Part shown: in pieces, positions 9,739 through 19,140 of the stretch
Layout: each line of letters starts with the position of its first letter
How positions within the stretch are numbered: position 1 is the stretch's first letter
Source: Agrilactobacillus yilanensis
GTDB taxonomy: Bacteria > Bacillota > Bacilli > Lactobacillales > Lactobacillaceae
Length of the DNA stretch: 64,000 nt
Reading direction: 5' to 3'
Assembly: GCF_003946725.1 (NCBI RefSeq)
Contig: NZ_RHOY01000003.1
Location: 186,001 to 250,000, forward strand
Program-made: the position numbers and the translations under genes
Notes under the pieces: generated by a model
Database searches by the model: none
The model's input: the letters and a program-made list of their open reading frames with translations, nothing else
What the model was told of the DNA's origin: nothing

Positions 9739-11430
9739 TTACATTTCTTCTGGACTGGTAACACCTAATAGGCTCAATGCATTTTCCAGAACTAAGCTTA
9801 CTGCTTTTACTAAGCCTAACTTAGCCATCATCATCCCATCATCTTCTAAAATGCGCGTATGGGCATAATATTTATTAAAGCTCTTAGCCAAATGCAAACT
9901 ATATTTTGCAATAACAGAAGGTTCATATTCCCGCAATGCGCGTTGAATCACGTTAGGATAATCATTTAACTGTTTCAAAATTTCCCAAGCTTCATCATCT
10001 TCTAAAACATAACTTGCATTTTCATCAACCGTTTTGCCACTCTTGCGTAAAATGCTTTGCGCTCTGGCATTTGTATATTGCACATACGGCCCAGTTTCAC
10101 CTTCAAAACGGACAACTTCTTCTAAGTTAAAATCAAAATTATCTAATCGGTCATTTTTTAAATCATGGAAAATAACAGCGCCGACACCGACTTGTTTAGC
10201 AACCTCATCTTTATTGGCTAAAGTTGGATTCTTAGCTTCAATTTGCTGACGTGCCAAATCAATCGCATCATTTAATACTTTTTCCAATAAGATAACCCGA
10301 CCTTGACGCGTTGACAGTTTTTTACCATTTTCGGTAATCAAACCAAATGGAATATGAATGATATCATCTGCCCAATCATAACCCATTTCCTTAATAATTG
10401 CCTTCAATTGTTGGAAATGTTCTCTTTGTTCATTCCCTACAACGTACAACGACTTGGCAAAATGGTACGTCCGTTTCCGATAAATTGCCGCACATAGGTC
10501 ACGAGTCATATATAACGTTGCCCCATCAGACTTACGAATTAAAGCAGGATTTAAATCATATTTTGATAGATCGACAATTTCAGCGCCTTGGCTTTCTTTT
10601 AACAATTGCTTTTCAACTAATTCATTAACGGTATCTGCCATCTTATCATTATAAAACGCTTCACCATTAAAGGAGTCAAAAGTAACCCCTAACATATCAT
10701 AAATTTTTTCAAATTCTTTTAATGATTCTGACCGGAACCAAGCCCATAATTTCGTAGCTTCCTCATCGCCATCTTCTAGTCGTTTGAACCATTCTCGAGC
10801 CTCATCATCCAGTTCTGGATTGGCCACATCTTCTTGATGGAACCGAACATAATATTTCAACAGATTTGTGATAGGATCAGCTTTGACTTCCGCTTCAGAA
10901 CCCCATTTTTTGTAAGCTACGATTAGTTTACCAAACTGTGTGCCCCAGTCGCCTAAATGATTAATTTTGACTGGTTTATAATTTGTTTTTGCTAAAATTT
11001 TCGCAATTGAATTGCCGATAACCGTTGACCGTAAATGCCCCATAGAAATTGGTTTTGCAATATTTGGTGAAGACATATCAATGGGTACATTGGCACCATC
11101 GCCTAAATCTTGATCGCCAAAATGTGCTTTTTGAGTTAATACTTCCTGTAGAGTTACTTGACTGAAATTGGCTTTATTTAAAAAGAAATTCAAATAAGGC
11201 CCTGTTGCAACAACCTTTTCAAAAGGCGTTTGATCAATTTCTGCAACTAAATCAACCGCAATTTGCTGCGGTGCTTTGTGCAAAGTTTTCGCCAAAATGA
11301 ATGTTGGAAAAGCATAATCACCTAAGCTTGAATTTTTTGGTACTTCAATTAATTTGTTAATTGTTGCTTCATCTACTGCTTGTCCCACCACTGGTGCCAA
11401 AGCTGTAATAACCTGTTGTTTAAAATCCAT
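9739..11430 (-). CDS. argS: Arginyl-tRNA synthetase
   Basis: 563 residues, normal for the family. [17 protein letters not shown] contains the HIGH-type signature (MGHL) and [10 protein letters not shown] stands in for KMSKS. An N-terminal Arg-tRNA recognition domain and a C-terminal DALR anticodon-binding domain ([13 protein letters not shown]) are present. It charges tRNA-Arg. TAGGAGGTTATT precedes the ATG. A T-box leader lies directly upstream, so expression responds to uncharged tRNA. Confidence 0.95.
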   Translation of the reverse strand: MDFKQQVITALAPVVGQAVDEATINKLIEVPKNSSLGDYAFPTFILAKTLHKAPQQIAVDLVAEIDQTPFEKVVATGPYLNFFLNKANFSQVTLQEVLTQKAHFGDQDLGDGANVPIDMSSPNIAKPISMGHLRSTVIGNSIAKILAKTNYKPVKINHLGDWGTQFGKLIVAYKKWGSEAEVKADPITNLLKYYVRFHQEDVANPELDDEAREWFKRLEDGDEEATKLWAWFRSESLKEFEKIYDMLGVTFDSFNGEAFYNDKMADTVNELVEKQLLKESQGAEIVDLSKYDLNPALIRKSDGATLYMTRDLCAAIYRKRTYHFAKSLYVVGNEQREHFQQLKAIIKEMGYDWADDIIHIPFGLITENGKKLSTRQGRVILLEKVLNDAIDLARQQIEAKNPTLANKDEVAKQVGVGAVIFHDLKNDRLDNFDFNLEEVVRFEGETGPYVQYTNARAQSILRKSGKTVDENASYVLEDDEAWEILKQLNDYPNVIQRALREYEPSVIAKYSLHLAKSFNKYYAHTRILEDDGMMMAKLGLVKAVSLVLENALSLLGVTSPEEM

Positions 11431-11451
11431 AATAACCTCCTAAAATCGTAT

Positions 11452-11636
11452 AAAAAAAGCCCCTCTGTATTATACAGAAGAGACGAAATAATCCGCGGTA
11501 CCACTCTAATTGACTAAAAAGTCCACTTAATATTCATTTAATTAGCATCAAAGTGCGACGGCAACTGTTAAAAGGCAAAATTCTCACTAAACATCTGCTC
11601 ACTAAACTTTTGAATCAGTCACTTATTCTTTGATAT
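11452..11636 (-). promoter_or_regulatory. T-box leader of argS
   Basis: Read on the minus strand, the T-box sequence TGGTACCGCGG is at 11503-11493. It is followed by a terminator stem with a T-run at 11484-11452. A basal Stem I pairs ATCAAAG (11634-11628) with CTTTGAT just after CGC (11557-11555), which is in the right place to be the arginine specifier codon. Uncharged tRNA-Arg should favour read-through into argS. The specifier assignment is by eye. Confidence 0.85.
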
Positions 11637-11638
11637 TC

Positions 11639-11674
11639 TAGTCAATTCTAATTGAAATTAGATTGGATTGTCAA
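11639..11674 (-). promoter_or_regulatory. Promoter of argS leader
   Basis: Minus-strand TTGACA, 18-base spacer, TAGAAT just upstream of the T-box leader. Confidence 0.7.
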
Positions 11675-11729
11675 CTAGAAAATACAATTTGTCATAGATC
11701 CCTAGCGAGTTACTGTATTTTATCAATTT

Positions 11730-11775
11730 AAAAAAATAAAAAAGCTAAATCAAAATTCAAAATTTTTGACTTAGC
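11730..11775 (-). terminator. Terminator downstream of tRNA-Gly
   Basis: AGCTAAGTCAAAAATT...AATTTTGATTTAGCT stem followed on the minus strand by a T-rich run. Confidence 0.7.
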
Positions 11776-11798
11776 TCGACTATGTATTTAAAATAAAA

Positions 11799-11869
11799 AG
11801 CGGGTGACGAGAATCGAACTCGCGACATCAGCTTGGGAAGCTGGAATTTTACCACTAAACTACACCCGC
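11799..11869 (-). tRNA. tRNA-Gly (anticodon CCC)
   Basis: Cloverleaf by eye: acceptor GCGGGTG/CACCCGC, D arm with GTGGTAA, seven-base anticodon loop TTCCCAA giving CCC, T arm GCGAG-TTCGATT-CTCGT. The 3' CCA is not encoded. The outermost anticodon-stem pair is a C-A mismatch. A terminator follows. Confidence 0.93.
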
Positions 11870-12068
11870 ATTGCCTTTTTATTCTATCAATAAATATTGA
11901 AAATGTAAAACACTTTTTTGACTTTTAATCAAATTCTTACTAATTTCTAATAAAAATGTACAATTCTACTTGATAAAATAGTCTCAAACCTTTAAGATTA
12001 AAATATGATTAATAAACGATACGGGCTGTAGTTTTACAACGCTCAAAATATCAATCGGAGGATTGTTT

Positions 12069-12458
12069 ATGGATTATGATGTATCCAGTCCAAAATTTGT
12101 TTTTGGAGCCAAAAATATAAAAACACATGAAGGGTATATGATTACTTTTTTAGATATTCCAAATATTTTTGCAAAAGGCGTCACTTATGAAGAAACGGTC
12201 TATTATTCTTACCGGGTCCTCTCCAACTTTTTGACACCACTCATTGGAAAAACCGAAAGTATTGACAAATATACATTTCACAGAGTCGCAGATATGGATC
12301 TAACCGACGACTCTTTTTATTCTTTAATTTTGGCAACACCTGATTTAGATCCGCACAAAATGGAAACCTCGTTTATTCTGCCTCAAACTACTGCTGATCA
12401 TGTAGGCCAAGAAGCAGATGCTTTAAGCAAACTGATCAATTATCAAAATATCTTTTAA
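12069..12458 (+). CDS. HicB-like domain protein, function unknown
   Basis: 129 residues from ATG 12069; GGAGG sits seven bases upstream, so this start is preferred over a TTG six bases earlier. Residues about 16-45 (GYMITFLDIPNIFAKGVTYEE) resemble the HicB antitoxin beta-strand pattern YxVxFPDxPxxxxxGxTxEEA. The C-terminal third lacks the usual ribbon-helix-helix ending (NFSQ..xEAL). No HicA-like toxin is adjacent. It may be a solitary HicB-fold protein; the match is a visual one. Confidence 0.55.
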   Translation: MDYDVSSPKFVFGAKNIKTHEGYMITFLDIPNIFAKGVTYEETVYYSYRVLSNFLTPLIGKTESIDKYTFHRVADMDLTDDSFYSLILATPDLDPHKMETSFILPQTTADHVGQEADALSKLINYQNIF

Positions 12459-12523
12459 AACCCACTGAATTCTCTTTACCAATAGCTTATAATGTAGTTA
12501 ATACTTGAAAGGAATTTGATAAT

Positions 12524-12709
12524 ATGTCAGAGCATAAAGACCAGGCGAAGACACCAGATTTTCTTTGCCCTGGTTGTCACGAAAAAATCACTTATGGATT
12601 AAAAGAATGTCCTAGTTGTCATATTAAAATCTATTATCGTGATATGTCTGAAACATTTTGGAATGCACGTAAATTGAAATTATTAAAGAATAGTCCTGCT
12701 ATTCAATGA
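12524..12709 (+). CDS. Small zinc-ribbon protein
   Basis: 61 residues with two CxxC knuckles, CPGCHEK and CPSCHIK, fifteen residues apart, typical of a zinc ribbon. The C-terminus is basic (NARKLKLLKN). GAAAGGAATTTG precedes the ATG. Function is not recognisable; many such proteins bind nucleic acid or partner proteins. It ends at its own terminator and is separate from the preceding gene by 65 bases. Confidence 0.75.
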   Translation: MSEHKDQAKTPDFLCPGCHEKITYGLKECPSCHIKIYYRDMSETFWNARKLKLLKNSPAIQ

Positions 12710-12718
12710 GGTTCCGCC

Positions 12719-12745
12719 TTGACGCCGATGAGGCGTTTTTTATTT
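12719..12745 (+). terminator. Terminator of zinc-ribbon gene
   Basis: ACGCC-GATG-AGGCGT type hairpin followed by a T run. Confidence 0.75.
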
Positions 12746-12885
12746 TTCATTATTTTTGCTATCTATAGCTCTAATTTCAACTTTTGATAAAGTTTCTGCT
12801 AAATACTGGAATTTTTTACGTTTTTTAAATAGTATAATTAAAGTGTCTCTTAAGATTGAACGTATCTAGTAAAGGGGTATCCATT

Positions 12886-13380
12886 ATGAGTAACTATCGC
12901 AGTCAGCGGCTATTAGAAACTTTTGGTCTGTTACAATTTGTGAATCACGAATTTTTACCAGAGAATGTCGATATTATTGATCTGTCCGATTTTAATATTG
13001 TTGCTGGAATTTTAGATCAACAAATCAGTTGGGATTTTAACCATGGTCATTACAATACGGTGATGGCGTTATTAGATACGGTAAGATTATTGAGTAAAAA
13101 TTACCAGCAATATATTGATTTAATTATTGCGGATCTCTCTGAGCTTTATATTTACAACATTAGTGCAACAATTCAACGGCCCGCAGAATTTGTCCCTGAA
13201 ATAGTTACAGAACTGCGTCAGCACATTTTAGCGCTACGACTCACCCCTGAAATAATTACAGACTACTTAAAACGGATTATTGCTAATTTCCCACCAAACC
13301 CTAGTTTTTCATCAGACGACTTCATCAAAGATATTTTGAGACTTTTAGATCAGAAGAATATCTCTTTATCGTCCTTTTAA
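12886..13380 (+). CDS. Hypothetical protein
   Basis: 164 residues from ATG 12886 with AAAGGGG eight bases upstream; a TTG further upstream would include this site. The protein is soluble, predominantly helical and acidic, with no membrane segment or recognisable motif. Residues 10-30 (ETFGLLQFVNHEFLP) and the middle VMALLDTVRLLSKNY suggest helical packing. I do not recognise a family. It is a monocistronic gene just before tRNA-Gln. Confidence 0.7.
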   Translation: MSNYRSQRLLETFGLLQFVNHEFLPENVDIIDLSDFNIVAGILDQQISWDFNHGHYNTVMALLDTVRLLSKNYQQYIDLIIADLSELYIYNISATIQRPAEFVPEIVTELRQHILALRLTPEIITDYLKRIIANFPPNPSFSSDDFIKDILRLLDQKNISLSSF

Positions 13381-13500
13381 GGGTATAACTTGCTATATTT
13401 AAGCGCTAGGATTGTTTCTTTTTTGATAAAATCACATAATTTTTCCAATATAATTGACAAAATTTAAAATATTTTTTATACTAATAAAGTTGATTATTAC

Positions 13501-13572
13501 TGGGTAATCGCCAAATGGTAAGGCAGCGGACTCTGAATCCGCAATTTGTAGGTTCGAGCCCTACTTACCCAA
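13501..13572 (+). tRNA. tRNA-Gln (anticodon CTG)
   Basis: Acceptor TGGGTAA/TTACCCA, D arm with ATGGTAAGGC, anticodon stem GCGGA/TCCGC with loop CTCTGAA (CTG), T arm TAGG-TTCGAGC-CCTA. The U1-A72 pair is typical of tRNA-Gln. CCA is not encoded. Confidence 0.93.
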
Positions 13573-13587
13573 TAAATTGATTTAAGG

Positions 13588-13633
13588 GTTGTCATAGGGT
13601 TGCAAAATCCTGATATGACAGCTTTTTATTTTT
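13588..13633 (+). terminator. Terminator of tRNA-Gln
   Basis: GTTGTCATA/TATGACAGC stem with a 17-base loop, then a long T-rich run. Confidence 0.75.
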
Positions 13634-13677
13634 TACCGTTGTCATTAGTTTTGAATGATTAGGACTAAAAGTGAGCC

Positions 13678-13800
13678 TTGAGTGAGCCTCGAGAATCTCA
13701 CAACAATAAACAATCGGCTGGACGATATGACTTAGGAATTAAAAATTATATTAACTTTTCTGCTATTTTTACTGAAGCCTTAAAAGAACGCTTGGGTTGA
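13678..13800 (+). pseudogene. Remnant of a HicB/ribbon-helix-helix antitoxin C-terminus
   Basis: A 40-codon open stretch ends in INFSAIFTEALKERLG and stop. This matches the common C-terminal ribbon-helix-helix of HicB-type antitoxins (NFSQxLxEALKE). There is no plausible start or ribosome site and no N-terminal domain. A hairpin terminator follows directly, so this is probably the surviving 3' end of a lost gene next to tRNA-Gln. Confidence 0.5.
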
Positions 13801-13816
13801 TGCCTAGGCGTTTTTT
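13787..13816 (+). terminator. Terminator after antitoxin remnant
   Basis: AACGCTTGGG/CCTAGGCGTT stem (G-U pairs allowed), loop TTGATG, then TTTTTT. It overlaps the last codons of the remnant. Confidence 0.75.
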
Positions 13817-13908
13817 ATTTACTTAAACAAAAAGCAGTTTTACGTCTTGCTGGGGACAAAGTGAGTACAAAAACAGCACTCTAGGGCGTCATTTTACGGT
13901 TATGTAGT

Positions 13909-13948
13909 AAAATAAAAATGAGCATTATCTTAACTAAGACAACACTCA
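13909..13948 (-). terminator. Terminator of membrane-anchored protein gene
   Basis: Minus strand GAGTGTTGTCTT/AAGATAATGCTC stem with G-U pairs, followed by ATTTTTATTTT. Confidence 0.75.
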
Positions 13949-13955
13949 CCTTTAT

Positions 13956-14612
13956 TTAATTCACCGTTGCTTTAAATGTAATACCATTAGAAACATCGTC
14001 ATTTGTATAGTCGATTTCAATCTTATTATTTTCAGACACTGCTTTTGGCAAATTAACCCAGAAAGTCATCTCTGCTGATTGGCCCTTTAAAACTTCAATT
14101 TGATCAGCTTCTTGGTTTAATATTGTCGCTTCTTGATTTCCTTGATAAACCGTGAATTCGTCTAACTCTGGTTCAAAATCATCATTATCGCCATAATTCT
14201 TATACTTAAGCGTGATCTGGACACCTTTTGTTTTAGATAGACTATCGTCAATTTCTCGGCCGTTTAAAAGTGTTTGCCCTTGGCTGTTAAAATCTTGAGT
14301 TGCCTGAATTAGAGTCATACCATACATTTTTTTATTTGTTAGTGTTTTTAAAATAGCCTCTTTTTGAATACTGTACTTTTTATTGTTCTGACGATTCCCC
14401 GTCTGACGCTGCAAAATATTATTATCGACTGCAACATCAGCTGTATTGGTCTTTTTAGGCGGCTTGTTATCTTCAATCGCCTCGATCTTGTCTTCAAGAT
14501 GTTCATTGGCCGTTTCAGCATTGTGATATAAACCTAGACTAACGATTGCAACAATCGCCGAAATGACAAATAGCCAGAACCAAATATTTTTATAAAACCG
14601 CTGTTTTGTCAT
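13956..14612 (-). CDS. Membrane-anchored extracytoplasmic protein, DUF4352/DUF5067-like
   Basis: 218 residues from the second ATG (14612), which is six bases after GGAGGG; the first ATG (14618) abuts that site. One membrane segment (WFWLFVISAIVAIVSLGLY, about residues 11-29) anchors a long external part. The C-terminal 110 residues are beta-rich with VQITLKYKNYGDND and a late ITFKATVN strand. This resembles the immunoglobulin-like DUF4352/DUF5067 domains of secreted Firmicute proteins. No lipobox is seen. Function is unknown. Confidence 0.65.
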   Translation of the reverse strand: MTKQRFYKNIWFWLFVISAIVAIVSLGLYHNAETANEHLEDKIEAIEDNKPPKKTNTADVAVDNNILQRQTGNRQNNKKYSIQKEAILKTLTNKKMYGMTLIQATQDFNSQGQTLLNGREIDDSLSKTKGVQITLKYKNYGDNDDFEPELDEFTVYQGNQEATILNQEADQIEVLKGQSAEMTFWVNLPKAVSENNKIEIDYTNDDVSNGITFKATVN

Positions 14613-14735
14613 TTTCATCCCTCCTCAATTTTATTCTATATTAAATCTAGTATATTTTCATTATTTACATGAATGTTTTCTTAATATAAAATTTTATTTT
14701 ATAAAATTAAAAAATAAATGGAAGGTGATCTTAAA

Positions 14736-15332
14736 ATGAGTGAAAATATTTTTGAAACACTGGCAAAACGCTATGATACCCCAAAGCAGCAAGCATTAGC
14801 CACAACTATTCGTGCAAAAATCCAAACAAAGTTGCCCGAAACAGCTCAAAAAACGCTTCTAGATTATGGTGCTGGCACCGGTTTAATCAGCCTACCCTTA
14901 GCGAAAAAATTTAAAAAAGTCTATTTAGTAGATACAGCTGCCGAAATGCTAAAAATCAGCAAAATAAAAATTAAGCAGCAAAATCTCACTAACGTTACGC
15001 TGCAACAACAAGATTTTGCAAGCACCACGCCCACGATACAAGCAGATGTCATTTTATTATCTCTAGTTTTACTACATATTCCAGATACTAAAAAAATTTT
15101 GACTAGCCTTTATCAAACACTTCACACCAATGGCCAGCTGATCATCGTAGACTTTGACAAAAACACAGCCGTCCATCATCCAAAAATTCACAGCGGCTTT
15201 GACCACAATGCACTGGAAAAACTACTCGCCGACATTGGCTTTAAAGAAATCAACATCCAGACGTTTTATACTGGCGACAAAATTTTTATGAATCAAAAAG
15301 CAGCTTTATTTATAGCAACCAGCGTTAAATAA
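14736..15332 (+). CDS. Class I SAM-dependent methyltransferase
   Basis: 198 residues from ATG 14736, with GGAAGGTGAT upstream; the ATG at 14718 would contain that site. The SAM-binding motif I LLDYGAGTGLISLPLA lies near residue 48, motif II VYLVDTA follows, and post-I acidic QQDF and VILLSLVLLHIPD correspond to motifs IV-V. It is of the UbiE/YcgJ-like type. The substrate cannot be inferred. It is monocistronic and ends at a strong hairpin shared with the converging acetyltransferase. Confidence 0.85.
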   Translation: MSENIFETLAKRYDTPKQQALATTIRAKIQTKLPETAQKTLLDYGAGTGLISLPLAKKFKKVYLVDTAAEMLKISKIKIKQQNLTNVTLQQQDFASTTPTIQADVILLSLVLLHIPDTKKILTSLYQTLHTNGQLIIVDFDKNTAVHHPKIHSGFDHNALEKLLADIGFKEINIQTFYTGDKIFMNQKAALFIATSVK

Positions 15333-15342
15333 GCTCACATTA

Positions 15343-15383
15343 TAAAAAAGGCAGCTTAGGTTTTTAGCCTAAACTGCCTTTTT
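15343..15383. terminator. Bidirectional terminator
   Basis: AAAAAAGGCAG.TTAGG...CCTAA.CTGCCTTTTT inverted repeat between convergent genes. Confidence 0.85.
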
Positions 15384-15416
15384 AGTGCCCCTATAAAGGG
15401 GACACACCGACTCGCT

Positions 15417-15956
15417 TTAATACATATAAATTGGTGTCCGCAATAATTTCTCATAAACAAAGCTTAATCCGGTATCACTATAAGCACCATGCATTTCGCC
15501 CACTTTTTTAAAAGTAAGTTTGTGGAAAACATGCTGCATTGGCTGATTATCTTTATGTGTATCCATTCGAATACTACGGATATTAGGTCGATTTTCGCGA
15601 ATTTCTGTGATTAGTGTTCTCAGAAAAGCCGAGCCATGACCTTGCCCAGCATATTTAGAATGAATCGCAACACGATGGATACTCACATAATCCACCGTAT
15701 CCACCAGCCATTGGCCAGTCATATTATCATAAATTTGGTCTGGTGCAGGTGTTAAAGCTGCTGTACCAACATTATTGTAAGCGTCATCTTGATATAATAC
15801 CGTGTAGCCCGCCTCGATATCTTTAACGATTTGGCGAACAGATGGATAACCTGCTTGCCATTGATCGATACCTTGCGCTGCAAGCTGCTGTTGACCATCT
15901 TTTAAAATTTTATAAATTGTATCCAAATCATGGATAGTTGCTTTTATCAGTCTCAT
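15417..15956 (-). CDS. GNAT-family N-acetyltransferase
   Basis: 179 residues from ATG 15956 (AAGGG about nine bases upstream); a longer reading begins in a hydrophobic non-family stretch. The acetyl-CoA motif VAIHSKYAGQGHGSAFLRTLI fits the GNAT pattern Q/RxxGxG/A, here GQGHGS. The C-terminal HKLTFKKVGEM is also typical. The substrate is unknown. It is transcribed alone, downstream of the glcDF pair on the same strand. Confidence 0.85.
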   Translation of the reverse strand: MRLIKATIHDLDTIYKILKDGQQQLAAQGIDQWQAGYPSVRQIVKDIEAGYTVLYQDDAYNNVGTAALTPAPDQIYDNMTGQWLVDTVDYVSIHRVAIHSKYAGQGHGSAFLRTLITEIRENRPNIRSIRMDTHKDNQPMQHVFHKLTFKKVGEMHGAYSDTGLSFVYEKLLRTPIYMY

Positions 15957-16135
15957 CGGCAACGTCCCTTCACTCAAAAATTTAAAGTATCGAGTTTTTA
16001 TGCTAACAAGTCTGATAAAAAATGTCAATGCAAATTTCATGTTAATATTATCATCAAAATGACTTAATTCTAATTCAAAGACGTGCTTTTATCATAATAA
16101 TTCTTATTTATAAAATATATTATTTAATATAATGA

Positions 16136-17473
16136 CTATTTTTGTGAGTAATCCACCGCTAGCATTAGGAAATCTGACAGTGACAAAACTTGCACCTTAT
16201 TTTCAATACCAGCTTGATGCACCCCAAGATTCATCTGCATAAAGCAGCCTGGGTTAGCAGTAATAATGTATTGCAATTCAGGAATCGCCGTGATTTTTTG
16301 CATCTTAATATCCAAAATCTCATTAGCCGCCTCTGGTTCTACCATATTATAAATCCCAGCAGAGCCGCAACAGCTCACCCGTTCTTCCATTTCGACCAAT
16401 TCTACCCCTTGCACATGCTGCAGCAATGCCCTTGGCTCTTTTGCCACATTCACCACGTTTAACTGATGACAAGAATCTTGATAGGTAATTCTTGTGGTCG
16501 GTAAACTTAATGGCAATTTCGTAAAATCTGCCTGGACTAAAATAGCTGCCAAATCCTTAACTTTCGCCGAAAAAGCCTCTGCCCGCGGTAACCAATCCGG
16601 ATCATCTTTTAATAATCTTGGATACTCGATTAATTCCGCCTCACAACCCCCGGCATTATTCACAATAAAATCAACATCCATTGTTTCAAAAATCTCAATA
16701 TTTTTTTGCGCCATCTTGCGCGCCAAATCTTTTTCACCACTATGATCTGCCAACGCACCGCAACAAATCTGATTTTTTGGTGAGATCACCTCACAACCCG
16801 CTAACTCTAACAGCTTTTTAGAAGTGCTATTCACATGCTGGAACATTGAGCCCATCAGACAACCCTCAAAAAAAGCAACCCGATATTTCTTAACGGCAGG
16901 TATTAGCGGTTGATAGGCCGCATTTGCTAATGGTTTTTTATAAGCGTGAACATTAGGTAAAACAGCTTCCATCGTTTGTAAACTCGTTGGGAACAAATTC
17001 ATGATCCGTAAGCCATGGGCCAGTTTTTGAAGCCCTGATCTTTGATAAAACGATGTAAAATCAGCTACAAAATTTAAGCGGCCAGGATGGGGGAATAAAC
17101 CACGAACAGTCATTGAACGAATTATCTTTTCTTGGCGGCTCTCTTTATGATACTCAAATAGAATTTGTTTTGCTTCCTCAATCAGTTCACCATATTCCAC
17201 ACCTGATGGGCAAACCGCCTCACAAGCACGACAGTCTAAACAAGTTTCGATCGTCCGGTAGAAATCTTCATCCGGTTTTTTCTCCCCATCTGCCACAGCT
17301 TTCATTAAAGCGATTCTCCCTCTTGGCGAATGGGATTCTTTGTAACCTGACGCAATATACGTGGGACAAGTTGGTAAACAAAAGCCACAGCGCATACACT
17401 GCAATAATTTATCTCGATCCAAACGTTGATCAAATGCCTGTTGGATTTCAATTTGACTGCTACGTTTAGTCAT
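16136..17473 (-). CDS. glcF: GlcF-like iron-sulfur subunit of a 2-hydroxyacid oxidase
   Basis: 445 residues. Two 4Fe-4S motifs, CMRCGFCLPTCP (about 25-36) and CLDCRACEAVCP (about 78-89), precede two cysteine-rich CCG domains with QICCGALADHSG and RVSCCGSAGIYN. This is the layout of the glycolate oxidase iron-sulfur subunit. Electrons would pass from the GlcD flavin to this subunit and then to a membrane acceptor. Its ATG lies inside the glcD stop region (ATGACTAA, 8-base overlap), so the pair is coupled. Glycolate and D-lactate are both possible substrates. Confidence 0.85.
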   Translation of the reverse strand: MTKRSSQIEIQQAFDQRLDRDKLLQCMRCGFCLPTCPTYIASGYKESHSPRGRIALMKAVADGEKKPDEDFYRTIETCLDCRACEAVCPSGVEYGELIEEAKQILFEYHKESRQEKIIRSMTVRGLFPHPGRLNFVADFTSFYQRSGLQKLAHGLRIMNLFPTSLQTMEAVLPNVHAYKKPLANAAYQPLIPAVKKYRVAFFEGCLMGSMFQHVNSTSKKLLELAGCEVISPKNQICCGALADHSGEKDLARKMAQKNIEIFETMDVDFIVNNAGGCEAELIEYPRLLKDDPDWLPRAEAFSAKVKDLAAILVQADFTKLPLSLPTTRITYQDSCHQLNVVNVAKEPRALLQHVQGVELVEMEERVSCCGSAGIYNMVEPEAANEILDIKMQKITAIPELQYIITANPGCFMQMNLGVHQAGIENKVQVLSLSDFLMLAVDYSQK

Positions 17474-18866
17474 GATTCATCACCTCTTCACCATAAAGCT
17501 TTTGCGGATTTAAAATATTATCCGGATCTAACGCCTTTTTAATAGCTTGATCAGCCCGCATCCCAGCACGGCCTAATTTCCAAGGTAAATACGGTAATTT
17601 CGCTAAACCAACCCCATGTTCACCAGTTACCGTACCACCTAATTCAATTGTTTTTTGATAAATTTCATCAAAAGCCAGATGTACCCGCTTAATTTCATCC
17701 TCATCCCGCAAATCCGTTAAACAAGTGGGATGCATATTTCCATCCCCAGCATGTCCAAAAGTACCAATATATAAATTATATTTTTTAGCAGTTTCATTAA
17801 CAAATTTCACTAAAGCCGCAATTTCAGAACGAGGCACTGTGGCATCTTCTAAAATCGTTGTCGGTTTAACCCGAGCCAAAGCGGATAGCGCCGTTCGTCT
17901 AGCCGCCATTAACTTAGCCCCTTCCGCCTCGTCTTTAGCCACTTGAACATCAATAGCATCCCCATCACGGCACACTTTTGCCATTGTTTTAATATCTTCA
18001 TCAATTTCTCTAGGATGTCCATCTTGTTGAATTAACAACATTGCCGCAGCATCTGTCGGTAACCCCACATGGGCAAAATCCTCCACCGCTTTAATGGTCA
18101 CTTGATCTAAAAACTCCATCGTCGCTGGTGTGATTTTAGCCGCAATAATATCACTAACAGATTGCGCCGCAGCTTCCATAGAACGATAAGTTGCAATCAT
18201 TGTTTTATTCGTCTCAGGCACCGGCATCAATTTCAAAATCGCTTTAGTGATAATCCCCAACGTACCTTCTGAACCAACCATTAATTGTGTCAAATCTAAC
18301 CCCGCCACATCCTTGGTTAGTTTGCCCCCGGTCTGTAAAACATCCCCATTGCTCAAAACGACCTCTAAACCTAAAATATAATCTTTGATGACACCATATT
18401 TTAAAGCCCGTAAGCCACCGGAGTTCTCACTGATATTGCCACCAATCGTAGAAATTTGCATCGAACCAGGATCTGGCGGGAAGAATAGACCACTCGCCGC
18501 AATATGTTGATTAATAGCCTTTGTAATAACCCCTGGCTCCACTGTTAGCGTTAAGTTTTGTTTGTCAAATTCTAATATTTTATTCATCCGGGTGAACAGC
18601 ATCACCAAACCGCCCTCAACCGGTACCGTCCCGCCACTCAAATTAGAACCGCTGCCGCGGGCAACAATTGCAATATGATTTGTCCGACAAATTGCCAAAA
18701 TTTGAATAATTTCTTCTTTAGAGCCCGGTGCAACAACCATCTCTGGAAGATGGTAGAATTCAGGACTTGCATCATAGCCATAAGCATAAAGATCAGTTTC
18801 TTCCAACTGCACATTTTCCGAGCCAACAATTTGCTTAATCGCTTCTATTACAGATTCTTTCAGCAT
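17466..18866 (-). CDS. glcD: GlcD-like FAD-linked 2-hydroxyacid oxidase
   Basis: 466 residues from ATG 18866, which has GGAGGTG directly upstream; a longer open reading upstream is ignored. The FAD_binding_4 domain shows IVARGSGSNLSGGTVP and GGNISENSGGLRALKYG. The C-terminal FAD-oxidase domain has FGHAGDGNMHPT and GTVTGEHGVG. It oxidises a 2-hydroxyacid such as glycolate or D-lactate. No glcE is present, so this is a two-subunit form. The first gene of glcD-glcF. Confidence 0.88.
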   Translation of the reverse strand: MLKESVIEAIKQIVGSENVQLEETDLYAYGYDASPEFYHLPEMVVAPGSKEEIIQILAICRTNHIAIVARGSGSNLSGGTVPVEGGLVMLFTRMNKILEFDKQNLTLTVEPGVITKAINQHIAASGLFFPPDPGSMQISTIGGNISENSGGLRALKYGVIKDYILGLEVVLSNGDVLQTGGKLTKDVAGLDLTQLMVGSEGTLGIITKAILKLMPVPETNKTMIATYRSMEAAAQSVSDIIAAKITPATMEFLDQVTIKAVEDFAHVGLPTDAAAMLLIQQDGHPREIDEDIKTMAKVCRDGDAIDVQVAKDEAEGAKLMAARRTALSALARVKPTTILEDATVPRSEIAALVKFVNETAKKYNLYIGTFGHAGDGNMHPTCLTDLRDEDEIKRVHLAFDEIYQKTIELGGTVTGEHGVGLAKLPYLPWKLGRAGMRADQAIKKALDPDNILNPQKLYGEEVMNHD

Positions 18867-18989
18867 AAGGCACCTCCAAAATAAAAAGTAAGCACTTTCA
18901 CCATTCTGATCAAAGAATATCATATTTCACAAATTTAACAGACCCAAAACCCCTGGAAAAAAGAAACATAGGGAAGACCCTTACACTAA

Positions 18990-19131
18990 TTAGAGCGGGA
19001 ACCAACACGGGTTGATTTCGCAATATAACCTAGACTTGGCAGATAGTCGCTTGCGACATAAGACCGCTTTTGTCTTGTGAGTAAGACGTAGTTATGTAAA
19101 TTATCAGTAAACTCGATCGCGTTTCAGAACC
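18990..19131. repeat. Structured intergenic repeat, unit A
   Basis: Tandem with unit B. It begins TAGAGCGGGAA and ends CGCGTTTCAGAACC (19118-19131). Its central arm pairs ATATAAC (19023-19029) with GTTATGT (19091-19097), flanked inward by the CTA/GTA internal loop also found in unit B. No open reading frame of note. The reading direction is undetermined. See findings. Confidence 0.6.
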
Positions 19132-19140
19132 AGAGCGCAA

